A DNA stretch of 64,000 nt from Leptothrix cholodnii SP-6 (GCF_000019785.1 NC_010524.1:3832001-3896000); one strand, 5' to 3'. Positions 42,533 to 52,662 are shown, counted from the stretch's first letter. Numbers and translations are program-made. The notes: generated from the letters alone by a model not told the origin.

Positions 42533-45500
42533 TTGGACGCACAAGCAAAGCCGGTGACCCGCAAACACTGGGTCAGGCTGCTGTCGATCGGCCTGGTGGC
42601 CACCGCCGTCGGCGCCCTGGTGGCGCTGATTGTCGACGAGGTGCAGACCTCGCGCCTGCAGGCCCGCCTGATCAGCCGCCTGAGCGGCGAACTCAAGCAC
42701 ACGCTCGAGCTCGGGCCCAGCGACGCGATCCGCTACCCCGGCGACGGCCCCTACGACGCGCGGCTGGGCTACCACCAGCTGCCCGGCCTGATCGAGCGCC
42801 TGTCGGCGCAGCAGTTCGACGTCACGGCGCAGGCCCGCATGTCGGCACGCCAGATCGCGCTGCGCGATCAGGGCCTGTTCACCATCTACGCCGAGAAGGA
42901 CCAGGCCGGGCTGACGCTGCGCGACTGCCGCAACGCGCCGCTCTACAGCGCGCGCTACCCGAAGCGGGTCTTCGAGGGCTTCGACGCCGTGCCGCCGCTG
43001 CTGGTGGCGTCGCTGCTGTTCATCGAGAACCGCGAGCTGCTCGATGCCGACCGGCCGACCCTGAACCCGGCCGTCGAATGGGCCCGGCTCGGCAAGGCGG
43101 TGGGCGAGCAGGCGCTGCGCCTGGTGGGCGACGACCACCGCACACCCGGCGGCAGCACGCTGGCCACGCAGCTCGAGAAATACCGCCACTCGCCCGACGG
43201 CCGCACCGACTCGGCGGCCGAGAAGCTGCGGCAGATGGCGTCGGCCTCGCTGCGCGCCTACCTCGACGGCGAGAACACCCTGCCGCGGCGGCGCCAGATC
43301 GTCGTCAACTACCTCAACACCGTGCCGCTGGCGGCGCGTCCGGGCTTCGGCGAGGTCAACGGCATGGGCGACGGCCTGTGGGCCTGGTACGGGCGTGATT
43401 TCGACGAAGTCACCGCACTGCTGAGCCAGGCCGACGACCCGGCCGGGCCCGGCGCCTTCGAGCAGCGCCAGCGCAAGGCCGCCGCGTTCAAGCAGGCGCT
43501 GTCGCTGATGGTGGCGCAGCGCCGGCCCTCGCATTACCTGGGCGCGGGCAGCGACGGCTCGCTGGCCGACCTGACCAACAGCTACCTGCGCGTGATGGCC
43601 GAGGCCGGCGTGATCCCCGCCGCGCTGCGTGACGCGGCGCTGGCCGCACCCCTGAAGCGGCTGCCCAATCCGCCACGCGAGACGATGGCACCGTTCACCG
43701 AACGCAAGGCCAGCACGGCGCTGCGCAGCCGGCTGTCGAACCTGCTGGGCGTGCCACGCGCCTACGACCTCGACCGGCTCGACCTCAGCGTCGACAGCAC
43801 GCTCGACGGCGCGACCCAGCAGGCGCTGACGCGCACCCTGGTCAGCCTGCGCGAGCCCGAGGCCGCCCGCGCCGCCGGGCTGTACGGCCACCACCTGCTC
43901 AAGCCGGGCGACGACCCGAGCAAGCTGCAGTTCAGCTTCACGCTCTACGAGCGCGGCGAACGCGCCAACCTGCTGCGCGCGCAGACCGACAACGTCGACC
44001 AGCCCTTCGACATCAACGAAGGCGCCCGCCTCGACCTCGGCTCGACCGCCAAGCTGCGCACGCTGGTCAGCTACCTCGAACTGGTGGCGCAGCTGCACGA
44101 ACGCTGGAGCGGGCTCGACCGCACGGCGCTGCTGGCGCTGAAGCCGGTCGACAACGACAACCTGGCGCGCTGGGCCCGCAACCACCTGCTGGGCGCCGCC
44201 GACAAGAGCCTGCCGGCGATGCTCGAGGCGGCCATGCTGCGCACCTATTCGGCCGACCCCGGCGAAAGCTTCTTCACCGGCGGTGGCGTGCACACCTTCG
44301 TCAACTTCGACCCGGAGGACAACTTCCGGGTGCTCACGGTGCGCGAATCGTTCCGCCGCTCGGTCAACCTGCCGTTCATCCGGATCATGCGCGACGTGGT
44401 GCGCCACGTGCTGGCGCAGTCGCCCGGCGCCGCCTTGCTGAGCAACCCCGCCGATCCGGCCCGGCGCGAATACCTGGCGCGTTTTGCCGACCGCGAGGGC
44501 AGCCAGTTCCTGACCTCGTTCCACACCAAGTACCGCGGCCTGACCCGCGAGCAGGCCGAAGACCTGCTGCTGCGCGACCTGCGCGCCACGCCGCCGCGAC
44601 TGGCGGCCGTGTTCGGCGTGCTCGAGCCGACGTCCGGGGTCGACGCGCTGGGGGCCTTCCTGGCCCGGCGCCTGCCCGGCACCCGGCTCACGCCGGCGGC
44701 GGTGCAGTCGCTGCTCGACAAGTACGGGGCGCAGAACATGAGCCTGGAGGACCAGGGCTACGTGGCCGGCATCCACCCGCTCGAGCTCTGGCTGGTCGGC
44801 CACCTGCGCCAGAACCCCGGCGCGCGCCTGCCGGCCGTGCTGGCCGCCAGCAAGGACGAGCGCCAGCGGGTCTACGGCTGGATCTTCCGCACCCGCCACA
44901 AGCAGGCGCAGGACGTGCGCATCCGCCAGCTGCTCGAGTTCGAGGCCTTCGCCACGATCCAGCGCAGCTGGCAGCGCCTGGGCTATCCGTTCGGATCGCT
45001 CACGCCGTCGTACGCCACCGCGCTCGGCGCCTCGGGCGACCGGCCGGCGGCGCTGGCCGAGCTGATGGGCATCATCGTCAACCAGGGCATGCGGCTGCCG
45101 GCCTCGCGCATCGAGTCGCTCGCCTTCGCCACCGACACGCCCTATGAAACCCACCTGACGCGCCGGGCCGGTGCCGGCGAGCGGGTGCTGCCCGCCGAAG
45201 TCACGCTGACCGTGCGGCGCGCCCTCACCGACGTGGTCGCCAGCGGCACCGCCGGGCGGCTGCGCGGCTCGCTGGTGCGCAGCGACGGCAGCGCGGTCGA
45301 GATCGGCGGCAAGACCGGCACCGGCGACCACCGCTACGACGTCTACGGCCCGCGCGGGCAGCTGATCTCGACCCGGGTGGTCAACCGCACGGCGACCTTC
45401 GTGTTCCTGATCGGCGAGCGCTATTTCGGCACCGTGATGGTCTACGCCCACGCGCCCCATGCCGAGAAGTACAAGTTCACCAGCGCGCTGCCCACGCAGC

Positions 45501-45607
45501 TGCTGAAGTCGCTGGTGCCGATGCTCAAGCCGCTGGTCGACAACGACGCCTGCAGCGCGGCGGCCGACGACGCCACCCAGCGCGCCAGCGCGGGGGTCGG
45601 CCGCTGA
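42533..45607 (+). CDS. Large class A penicillin-binding protein-like transglycosylase/transpeptidase
   Basis: 1024 residues, long for a class A PBP. One membrane helix is at about residues 15-35 (LLSIGLVATAVGALVALIV). The glycosyltransferase 51 domain is at about 110-330, with FIENREL replacing the usual EDxxF and GGSTLATQLEKYRHSPDGR near 205. The transpeptidase region keeps SxxK as GSTAK near 503 and KTGTG near 926, the two ends widely separated by an insertion-rich segment. The start appears to be a TTG at 42533. The altered first motif and large inserts place it in a divergent subgroup, and activity of the transglycosylase half is uncertain. Confidence 0.75.
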   Translation: MDAQAKPVTRKHWVRLLSIGLVATAVGALVALIVDEVQTSRLQARLISRLSGELKHTLELGPSDAIRYPGDGPYDARLGYHQLPGLIERLSAQQFDVTAQARMSARQIALRDQGLFTIYAEKDQAGLTLRDCRNAPLYSARYPKRVFEGFDAVPPLLVASLLFIENRELLDADRPTLNPAVEWARLGKAVGEQALRLVGDDHRTPGGSTLATQLEKYRHSPDGRTDSAAEKLRQMASASLRAYLDGENTLPRRRQIVVNYLNTVPLAARPGFGEVNGMGDGLWAWYGRDFDEVTALLSQADDPAGPGAFEQRQRKAAAFKQALSLMVAQRRPSHYLGAGSDGSLADLTNSYLRVMAEAGVIPAALRDAALAAPLKRLPNPPRETMAPFTERKASTALRSRLSNLLGVPRAYDLDRLDLSVDSTLDGATQQALTRTLVSLREPEAARAAGLYGHHLLKPGDDPSKLQFSFTLYERGERANLLRAQTDNVDQPFDINEGARLDLGSTAKLRTLVSYLELVAQLHERWSGLDRTALLALKPVDNDNLARWARNHLLGAADKSLPAMLEAAMLRTYSADPGESFFTGGGVHTFVNFDPEDNFRVLTVRESFRRSVNLPFIRIMRDVVRHVLAQSPGAALLSNPADPARREYLARFADREGSQFLTSFHTKYRGLTREQAEDLLLRDLRATPPRLAAVFGVLEPTSGVDALGAFLARRLPGTRLTPAAVQSLLDKYGAQNMSLEDQGYVAGIHPLELWLVGHLRQNPGARLPAVLAASKDERQRVYGWIFRTRHKQAQDVRIRQLLEFEAFATIQRSWQRLGYPFGSLTPSYATALGASGDRPAALAELMGIIVNQGMRLPASRIESLAFATDTPYETHLTRRAGAGERVLPAEVTLTVRRALTDVVASGTAGRLRGSLVRSDGSAVEIGGKTGTGDHRYDVYGPRGQLISTRVVNRTATFVFLIGERYFGTVMVYAHAPHAEKYKFTSALPTQLLKSLVPMLKPLVDNDACSAAADDATQRASAGVGR

Positions 45608-45840
45608 CGATTGAGCATGCGCAAGCCCGGCCCGCATGTGCACCTCACGCGCGATGACCCGGATGTCGACCTGCGGCCGCAACGGTGACAATCGGCACGA
45701 AGTTCGGCACACAAGAACATAGCTCCTGACCTGCACCGTGCGATCCCGCGTGCGCACGGCCGTCGACAAGAACCGCATCAAGCCCGGGGAGGATCAGGCC
45801 GTGAGCAACCGCCTGAGGAAGCAGTTGAAAGGCGATCCAC

Positions 45841-48428
45841 GTGGCCGCTAGAAAAAGTCCGGCCCCGCCGGCGACCGGCAAGGCGCCGGATCGACAGGGC
45901 GCCAAGGCGGGCGAAACCGTGCCCGACAGCCGTTTCCCGATCGTCGGGCTGGGCGCGTCGGCCGGCGGGCTGGAGGCCTTCGAGCAGTTCTTCCGCCAGA
46001 TGCCCGCCGACAGCGGCATGGCCTTCGTGCTGGTGCAGCACCTCGACCCCAGCCACGCCAGCATCCTGGCCGAGATCCTGCAGCGCAGCACCACGATGCC
46101 GGTGGTCGAGGCGCAGGACCAGATGGCCGTTGCGCCCAACCGCGTGCACGTGATCCCGCCGAACCGCGACATGGTGATCTTCCACGGCGCGCTGCAGCTG
46201 AGCGTGCCGGCCGAGCCGCACGGCCAGCGCATGCCGATCGACGCCTTCCTGCGCTCGCTGGCCGACGACCACGGCGCCGACGCGGTCGGCATCATCCTGT
46301 CGGGCACCGGCACCGACGGCACGCTGGGCTTGCGCGCCATCTTCGGCGCCGGCGGCCTGTGCCTGGTGCAGGAGCCGGCCACCGCCAGGTACGACGGCAT
46401 GCCCAGCAGCGCGATCAAGGCCGGTCATGCCACCCGCGTGCTGCCGCCCGACCAGATGCCGCAGGCCCTGCGCGACGGCACCCGGCCGCTGGCGATCCGA
46501 CAGGCCGTCAGCGCACCCATCCCCACCGCGGCGAACGGGCTGGTGAAGATCCTGATGCTGCTGCGCTCGAGCACCGGACACGACTTCTCGCAGTACAAGG
46601 TCAGCACGATCGGGCGGCGCATCACGTCTCGCCCGAGCGGCTGCGGCGCTTCTTCGCCAAGGAGGACAGCGGCTACCGGATCAAGAAGGAGATCCGCGAG
46701 ATGGTGGTGTTCGCTGTGCAGAGCGTGATCAAGGATCCGCCCTTCACGCGGCTCGACCTGCTGGCCTGCCGCAACCTGATGATCTACCTCGAGCCGGAGC
46801 TGCAGAACCGCCTGGTCCCGGCCTTCCACTACGCGCTCAAGCCCGGCGGCGTGCTGCTCCTGTCGCCGTCCGAGAGCGTGGGCAACCACACCGAGCTGTT
46901 CGAGCCGATCAGCCGCAAGTGGAAGATCTACCGCGCCCGCCCGACCGTGGCTTCGACCCGCGCGGTGCTCGGCAGCGGCCTGTCGTGGGCGGCCGACGGC
47001 GCCAGCCGCCCCTCACCCGACACGCGCCCGGTCGCCCGCGAGCCGCAGATCGCCGACCTCGCCCGCCGCACGCTGCTGCAGTCGTTCGCACCGGCGGCGG
47101 TGGTGACCGACCTGCAGGGCAACGTGCTGTACGTGCATGGCGAGACCGGCAAGTTCCTGCGCCCGGCACCGGGTCATCCGTCGCACAACGTGGTCGACAT
47201 GGCCCGCGACGGCCTGCAGCTCGAACTGCGCGAGGCCATCGGGCTCGCCGCCGGCCAGGGCCTGGCGACGCACAACCGCGAACTCAGCGTCAAGACCGAT
47301 CGCGACGAACAGCCGCTCAACCTCAGCGTGCGGCCGATGCACGACCCCGAAGGCCGCCAGAGCATGCTGCTGGTGAGCTTCCAGGAACGCGCACCGGCGA
47401 CCCTTCCGGCCACCACACGCAAGTCGCGCAGCAAGGTGTCCGAAGAGGCCCGGCGCATCGCCGCCCTCGAACGCGAGCTGACGCACGCCAAGGAAAGCAT
47501 GACCGCCATGCTGGAGGAGCAGCAGGCCTCGAACGAAGAGCTCAAGTCGACCAACGAGGAGCTGCAGTCGACCAACGAGGAACTGCAATCCACCAACGAG
47601 GAGCTCGAGACCTCGAAGGAAGAACTGCAGTCCGTCAACGAGGAACTGGTGACGGTCAACAGCGAGCTGCAGATCAAGATCGAGCAGATGGCCAACATGC
47701 AGGACGACATGAAGAACCTGCTCGACAACATCCGCGTCGGCACGATCTTCCTCGACCGCCACCTGCTGATCCGGCGCTTCACGCGCGACGCGACCCGCGT
47801 CTACCGGCTCGCCGGCATGGACGTCGGCCGCCACCTCGCCGACATCCGCAGCGAGCTGCAGGGCGTCGACCTGCTGGCCGACGCGCAGACCGTGCTCGAC
47901 ACGCTGGTGCCGATCGAGCGCGAGGTCGGCACCGCCGGCGGCGTCTGGTACCTGGCGCGCATCCAGCCCTACCGCACGGTCGACAACGTGATCGACGGCG
48001 TGGTGCTGACCTTTGCCGACGTCACCGAGCGCGTGCAGGCGATCGCCTCGCGCCAGGCGCGCGAGCTGGCCGAAGCGGTGGTCGACGCGGTGCGCGAGCC
48101 GCTCGTCGTGCTCGATGCCGGCCTGAACGTGATCTCGGCCAACCAGGCGTTCTGCGAGGCCTTCGGCGTGACGGCACCGGACACGCTGGGGCACGGCATC
48201 TTCGAGTTCGGCGACCGGCAGTGGGATTTCCCGGCGATGCACGAACTGCTCGAAGTGATCCTGCCGCGCGAGCACAGCTTCGAACACCGCCGGGTGCTGC
48301 ACGATTTCGCCGGCCTCGGATCGCGGCAGCTCCAGCTCAGCGCCCGCCGGGTGCTGGAGAACGCCGGCATGGGCAAGCTGGTGCTGGTGGTCGTCGAGCG
48401 CATCACCGACACGGAGGCCGGCACATGA
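45841..48428 (+). pseudogene. CheB-CheR-PAS fusion sensor, disrupted by internal deletion and frameshift
   Basis: The first part (45841 to about 46640) encodes a CheB methylesterase domain with intact Ser (GLGASAGGLEAFEQF), His (VQHLDPSH) and Asp (SGTGTDGTLGL) regions, then the start of a CheR domain (TGHDFSQYKVSTIGRRI). Reading then continues only in another frame, from SPERLRRFFAKEDSGYRIKKEIREMVV onward, which is the C-terminal end of CheR. The SAM-binding core of CheR is missing, roughly 150-180 residues by comparison with the family. Beyond the break are PAS domains and the typical coiled coil of repeated STNEELQ units near 47530-47640. The GTG at 45841 is the start. It is either a real decay product or an assembly error. 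Confidence 0.75.
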
Positions 48429-50662
48429 GCCGGCGCGTGCGCTCGCAGCCGGGTGCGTCGCGCCAGGGCCCGGACCTGCCGGCCGCTGCCGCTGCCGCGA
48501 CGCCCGTCGCGACCGAGGCCGAACGCCGCGCCGAAGCGATGGCCCACGAGCTGCAGGTGCACCGCATCGAGCTCGAGATGCAGAACGACGAGCTGCGCCG
48601 CGCCCAGATCGCGCTGGAGACGGCGCGCGACCGCTACATCGACCTGTACGACTTTGCGCCGGTGGGCTATTTCACGCTCGACACCAACGGCCTGATCACC
48701 GAGGCCAACCTGACCGGCGCCGACCTGCTGGGCGAAGCCCGCGCCAAGCTGGTGGGGCGGCGCTTCGAGCGCTACATCGCGCCGGTCGACCGCGACCGCT
48801 GGCATCGCCACGCCCTGAGCCTGTCGCGGCGCGGCGAACCCGGCCGCATCGAACTGCTGGTGCAGGGCGCGGGCGGGCGCAGCATCCACGCCCAGCTCGA
48901 CGGCCTGATGGCCCGCGCGAACCACGACGCGCCGCTGCTGCGCATCGCGCTCACCGACATCAGCGAGCGCAAGCACGCCGAGTCGGAACTGCGCCTGGCC
49001 GCCACCGCGTTCGAGGCCCAGGAAGGCATGATGATCACCGACGCGCACGGCGTGATCGAGCGCGTCAACAAGGCCTTCACGCAGATGACCGGCTACAGCG
49101 CCGCCGAAGCGATCGGCCAGACCGCCAGGCTGCTGCACTCGGGCCGGCACGACCCGGCCTTCTACGCTGCCATGTGGGACAGCCTGCAGCGCACCGGCAC
49201 CTGGCAGGGCGAGGTCTGGAACCGGCGCAAGTGCGGCGAGGTGTATGCCGAGTGGCTCACCATCACCGCCGTGCAGGACGAGCACCGCACCGTGACGCGC
49301 TACGTCGGCACCATGCTCGACATCTCGCAGCGCAAGGCGCGCGAGGAAGAGATCGCCCAGCTGGCCTTCTACGACCCGCTGACCGGCCTGCCCAACCGGC
49401 GCCTGCTGAAAGATCGGCTGAACCAGGCGATGGCCATCAGCGCGCGCTCGCAGCGCGAGGGCGCGCTGCTCTTCATCGACCTCGACCACTTCAAGGACAT
49501 CAACGACACCCGCGGCCACGACAAGGGCGACCTGCTGCTGCAGAACGTCGCGCAGCGCCTGAGCGGCTGCGTGCGCGAGGGCGACACCGTCGCCCGCATC
49601 GGCGGCGACGAGTTCGTGGTGATGCTCGGCGCCGACCTCAGCACCGCCACCGACGAGGCCGCCTCGCATGCGCGCAGCGTCGCCGAGAAGATCCTCGCCG
49701 CGCTCAATCTGCCGTACCTGATGAGCGGCGAGTTCGTGCACTGCAGCGCCAGCCTCGGCGTGGCGCTGTTCAACGATCACCACGACACGGTCGACGAACT
49801 GCTCAAGCGCGCCGACCAGGCGATGTACCAGGCCAAGGCGGGCGGACGCAACACGCTGCGCTTCTTCGACACCGCGGTCCAGCAGACCATGATGCTGCGC
49901 GCCGCCCTCGAAGCCGAGCTGCGCCTGGCGGTGCAACGCGATGAACTGGTGCTGTGCTACCAGCCGGTGATCGACCACCAGAACCGCCTGCTCGGCGCCG
50001 AGGCCCTGGTGCGCTGGAAGCACCCGCGGCGCGGCCTGGTGTCGCCGGCCGAGTTCATCCCGATCGCCGAGGACCGCGGCCTGATCCAGGCCATCGGCCG
50101 CTGGGTGCTCGAGACCGCCTGCACGCAACTGGCCACCTGGGCCGCCGACCCCGCGACGGCCGATCTCGTGCTGTCGGTCAACGTGAGCGCACGTGAACTG
50201 CACGAGCCGCAATTCGTCGAGCGGGTGATCGAGATCCTCGCGTGCACCGGCGCCAGGCCGGCCCGGCTCAAGATCGAGCTCACCGAAAACGCGGTGCTCG
50301 ACCACGTCGACGACAGCATTGCCAAGATGAAGCGCCTGAAGGCGCACGGCATCCGCCTGGCGCTCGACGATTTCGGCACCGGCCACGGCTCGCTCTCGCT
50401 CCTCAAGCGCCTGCCGCTCGACGAACTGAAGATCGACCGCACCTTCGTCCAGGATCTGCTGACCGACACGCACGACGCGGCGATCGCCCGCACCATCGCC
50501 GCCCTGGGGCTCAACCTCGGCATCTCGGTGGTGGCCGAAGGCGTCGAAACCCCCGCCCAGCGCGACCTGCTGATCGCCTGCGGCTGCCGCATCTTCCAGG
50601 GCGACCTGTTCGGCCCACCGGCAGCACTGGAGGCGCTGGCCCGGATGGCCATGCCAAAATGA
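48425..50662 (+). CDS. PAS-PAS-GGDEF-EAL protein (c-di-GMP turnover)
   Basis: A 745-residue soluble protein. An N-terminal helical segment (residues about 35-65) leads into two PAS domains at about 65-185 and 195-315. The GGDEF domain at about 320-480 has the intact RIGGDEFVVM loop. The EAL domain at about 490-735 has GAEALVRWKHP, IELTENAVL, LDDFGTGHGSLSLLKRL and VVAEGVETP, so both catalytic sites look whole. Its ATG overlaps the stop of the disrupted CheB-CheR gene, so it was translated as its partner. If the upstream break is real, coupling to full-length translation of that gene is lost and expression of this protein may depend on internal initiation. Confidence 0.88.
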   Translation: MSRRVRSQPGASRQGPDLPAAAAAATPVATEAERRAEAMAHELQVHRIELEMQNDELRRAQIALETARDRYIDLYDFAPVGYFTLDTNGLITEANLTGADLLGEARAKLVGRRFERYIAPVDRDRWHRHALSLSRRGEPGRIELLVQGAGGRSIHAQLDGLMARANHDAPLLRIALTDISERKHAESELRLAATAFEAQEGMMITDAHGVIERVNKAFTQMTGYSAAEAIGQTARLLHSGRHDPAFYAAMWDSLQRTGTWQGEVWNRRKCGEVYAEWLTITAVQDEHRTVTRYVGTMLDISQRKAREEEIAQLAFYDPLTGLPNRRLLKDRLNQAMAISARSQREGALLFIDLDHFKDINDTRGHDKGDLLLQNVAQRLSGCVREGDTVARIGGDEFVVMLGADLSTATDEAASHARSVAEKILAALNLPYLMSGEFVHCSASLGVALFNDHHDTVDELLKRADQAMYQAKAGGRNTLRFFDTAVQQTMMLRAALEAELRLAVQRDELVLCYQPVIDHQNRLLGAEALVRWKHPRRGLVSPAEFIPIAEDRGLIQAIGRWVLETACTQLATWAADPATADLVLSVNVSARELHEPQFVERVIEILACTGARPARLKIELTENAVLDHVDDSIAKMKRLKAHGIRLALDDFGTGHGSLSLLKRLPLDELKIDRTFVQDLLTDTHDAAIARTIAALGLNLGISVVAEGVETPAQRDLLIACGCRIFQGDLFGPPAALEALARMAMPK

Positions 50663-50680
50663 TGGGGTTTCGAAGGTAGC

Positions 50681-50757
50681 GGGCCGTTAGCTCAGTTGGT
50701 CAGAGCAGAGGACTCATAATCCTTTGGTCGTTGGTTCAAGTCCAACACGGCCTACCA
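50681..50757 (+). tRNA. tRNA with CAU anticodon (Ile2-like, possibly Met)
   Basis: A 77-base cloverleaf with encoded CCA. The anticodon loop is CTCATAA (anticodon CAU at its centre), the D-arm is AGCTCAGTTGGTCAGAGC, and the T-arm is GTTGGTTCAAGTCCAAC. The acceptor stem GGGCCGT pairs with ACGGCCT, with a G-U at the first pair. The variable and T-arm wording (TTTGGTCGTTGGTTCAAGTCC) is closest to bacterial tRNA-Ile2, in which the C34 is converted to lysidine to read AUA; elongator Met cannot be ruled out. Its last 14 bases are the attachment site of the integrated element. Confidence 0.85.
50744..50757 (+). other. Left attachment site (tRNA 3' end)
   Basis: AACACGGCCTACCA, the T-arm edge, acceptor strand and CCA of the tRNA. 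The same 14 bases recur at 61090-61103, where they are not part of a tRNA. The neighbouring bases differ on both sides, so the repeat is exactly 14. Confidence 0.85.
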
Positions 50758-50780
50758 AAGACAGCTACGCAAGAGACCAG

Positions 50781-50826
50781 AAAAGACGAAATGTTCAAGT
50801 AAATCAACAATTTACGTCTTTTTTAT
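50781..50826 (+). terminator. Element-borne terminator after the tRNA
   Basis: GTAAAT-CAACA-ATTTAC (50799-50815), flanked by a longer AAAAGACG...CGTCTTTTTT pairing and ending in a T run. It lies in the element just past the tRNA and would end the tRNA transcript before integrase. It probably substitutes for the host terminator now located at 61121. Confidence 0.6.
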
Positions 50827-50870
50827 TGCCCGCATGAGGCCAGTTAACTTGGCTTGCCTCCAGCCTTTTT

Positions 50871-50889
50871 GTGGGTAACTTTGCGGGTA
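50871..50889 (+). repeat. Left arm-type integrase repeat
   Basis: GTGGGTAACTTTGCGGGTA is found identically at 61029-61047. A related inverted copy (GGGGTAAAGTTACCCGC) lies at 50913-50929, just before integrase. Tyrosine integrases bind such arm sites near each attachment site; the role is inferred from position. Confidence 0.7.
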
Positions 50890-50929
50890 GCTTCCCCATG
50901 TGATCCCATGCAGGGGTAAAGTTACCCGC

Positions 50930-52231
50930 ATGGCAGCGACGAACAACCTCGACGACAAGAGCATCCGTGCCGCGATCAAGCGGGCGATGAAGGCGCAGGC
51001 CGGCGAGCGGCTGACCGATGGCGATGGCTTGCGCCTGGACGTGCAGCCGACCGGTTCTGCCTGGTGGCGCTGGCGCTACCGCTTCGGCGGGAAGGAGGGG
51101 ATGCTGTCTCTCGGCACCTACCCCGACACGTCCCTGTCGGCAGCTCGCGGCAGGCGCGACGAGGCGCGCGAGCGGCTGGCAGCCGGGATCAACCCGAGCG
51201 AGGCGCGCAAGGATGACAAGGCGGCCCAGGCGCTGAAGGCTGAGGCTGCCCGCCTGGCCGCAGCGGGATTGCCCGGGCCTGGCACGTTCGAGCACGCGGC
51301 CCGGGAGTGGCATGCCCGCATGGCGCCGAGCTGGTCGGAAGGGCACGCTGGCAAGGTGCTGGCGCTACTGGTGAATGACCTGTTCCCCTTCATCGGCACG
51401 AGTGCGCTTGCCGAGCTGACCCCGCCCGAGCTGTTGAAGCACGCTCGGCGCATCGAGGCCCGCGGTGCGGTCGAAACCGCATACCGGGCCCTGAAGGCGG
51501 CTGGCGCCGTGTTCCGCCACGGCGTGCAGAACGGCTACTGCGACAGCGACCCCACGCGAGACCTGAAGGGCGCCATCGTGCTGCCCGTACCGGAGCATCG
51601 GGCTGCCATCACCGACCCAGCCAGGTTGGGCGAACTGCTGCGGGCCATCGACGGATACCAAGGCACGCCGGTTGTACGCTCCGCTCTCGCGCTGGCGCCG
51701 CTGGTTTTCCTGCGACCGGGTGAGCTGCGCAAGGCCGAGTGGGCAGAGTTCGACCTCGACGCAGCCGTGTGGACCATCCCGGCTGCGCGCATGAAGGGGC
51801 GGTTGAAAGCCAAGCTCAACGGCCCCGATCATGTGGTGCCGCTGGCGCCACAGGCGGCGGCAATCCTGCGCGACCTGCAACCGCTGACGGGTGCCGGCAA
51901 GTACGTGTTCCCGAATCCGCTCACGCCCGACCGTCCGCTATCCGACAACGGTGTGCTGTCAGCGCTGCGCCGGATGGGCTTCGACAAGGACGAGATGACG
52001 GGCCACGGATTCCGTGCCACGGCGCGGACCATCGCGGCCGAGCGGCTGAAGATCGACCCCGTGGTGCTCGAAGCGCAGCTTGCGCACGTAGTGGCCGATG
52101 CGCTGGGCCGGGCCTACAACCGTACGCAGTACCTCGACCAGCGCCGCGACATGATGACCCGCTGGGCCGACTACCTGGACCGCCTGCGCAAGGGCGCAGA
52201 GGTGGTCGACCTGACAAGCAAGCGGGCCTGA
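50930..52231 (+). CDS. int: P4-type tyrosine recombinase/integrase
   Basis: A 433-residue site-specific recombinase. The N-terminal arm-binding domain (DUF4102-type) spans about residues 1-95 (LTDGDGLRLDVQPTGSAWWRWRYRFGGKEGMLSLG). A core-binding domain follows, then the catalytic domain with Arg in FLRPGELRKAEW near 262, HGFRATART near 357 with the second Arg, a His in QLAHVV, and the nucleophile Tyr396 in RAYNRTQY. The ATG at 50930 is chosen; a GTG at 50900 would extend into the arm-repeat region. Placement directly next to the tRNA and facing away from it is the classic arrangement. Confidence 0.92.
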   Translation: MAATNNLDDKSIRAAIKRAMKAQAGERLTDGDGLRLDVQPTGSAWWRWRYRFGGKEGMLSLGTYPDTSLSAARGRRDEARERLAAGINPSEARKDDKAAQALKAEAARLAAAGLPGPGTFEHAAREWHARMAPSWSEGHAGKVLALLVNDLFPFIGTSALAELTPPELLKHARRIEARGAVETAYRALKAAGAVFRHGVQNGYCDSDPTRDLKGAIVLPVPEHRAAITDPARLGELLRAIDGYQGTPVVRSALALAPLVFLRPGELRKAEWAEFDLDAAVWTIPAARMKGRLKAKLNGPDHVVPLAPQAAAILRDLQPLTGAGKYVFPNPLTPDRPLSDNGVLSALRRMGFDKDEMTGHGFRATARTIAAERLKIDPVVLEAQLAHVVADALGRAYNRTQYLDQRRDMMTRWADYLDRLRKGAEVVDLTSKRA

Positions 52232-52338
52232 CCCGCGAACCCGCGCCGACCGGCTGCCGGCATCGGGCGGGGCCGGAAGCTGCTGGAACAGTGACCGACC
52301 CCTGACCACAACGTGCACACCTGAAAGGACCGCACATC

Positions 52339-52662
52339 ATGGCTACCGAAACTGTATCTCTCGCCGCCAAGCCAGTCGCATTCCCGCTCATGGGCTGGGC
52401 TGGTGACATGCACTCGTATCCCGGCGACGCCCCCGCCGTCATCGTCAACCCGGAGGCAACGCCCGCCGCCCTGCTGGACTGGGCTGTGGGTCAACTGTCG
52501 CAACTGAACTTGCTGCTTGAAGTCATGGGCACGGCCCGGAGTGAACGCATCGCCATCCCGATGGAGGAGGTCATCGGCGCCATTCGGAACACCACCGAGC
52601 CGGTGCAGGCCGCGCTGAAGTACGCCCTGGAGAACAAGAGGTTCGACGCCGCCCGCGTCTGA
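52339..52662 (+). CDS. Small unrecognised protein
   Basis: A 107-residue acidic, soluble protein (MATETVSLAAKPVAFPLMG start) with no domain I can name. The middle is helical (LLDWAVGQLSQLNLLLEVMGTARS, then MEEVIGAIRNTTEPVQAALKYALEN). A GAAAGGA ribosome-binding site lies before the ATG at 52339. It follows integrase on the same strand and has coding-like codon use. It could be an element regulator or a cargo gene. Confidence 0.6.
   Translation: MATETVSLAAKPVAFPLMGWAGDMHSYPGDAPAVIVNPEATPAALLDWAVGQLSQLNLLLEVMGTARSERIAIPMEEVIGAIRNTTEPVQAALKYALENKRFDAARV

Noticed and set aside
42422..45781. A 1119-codon minus-strand frame opposite the PBP gene
   Set aside because: Antisense shadow; no domain, no start signal, and the plus strand carries SxxK and KTG motifs.
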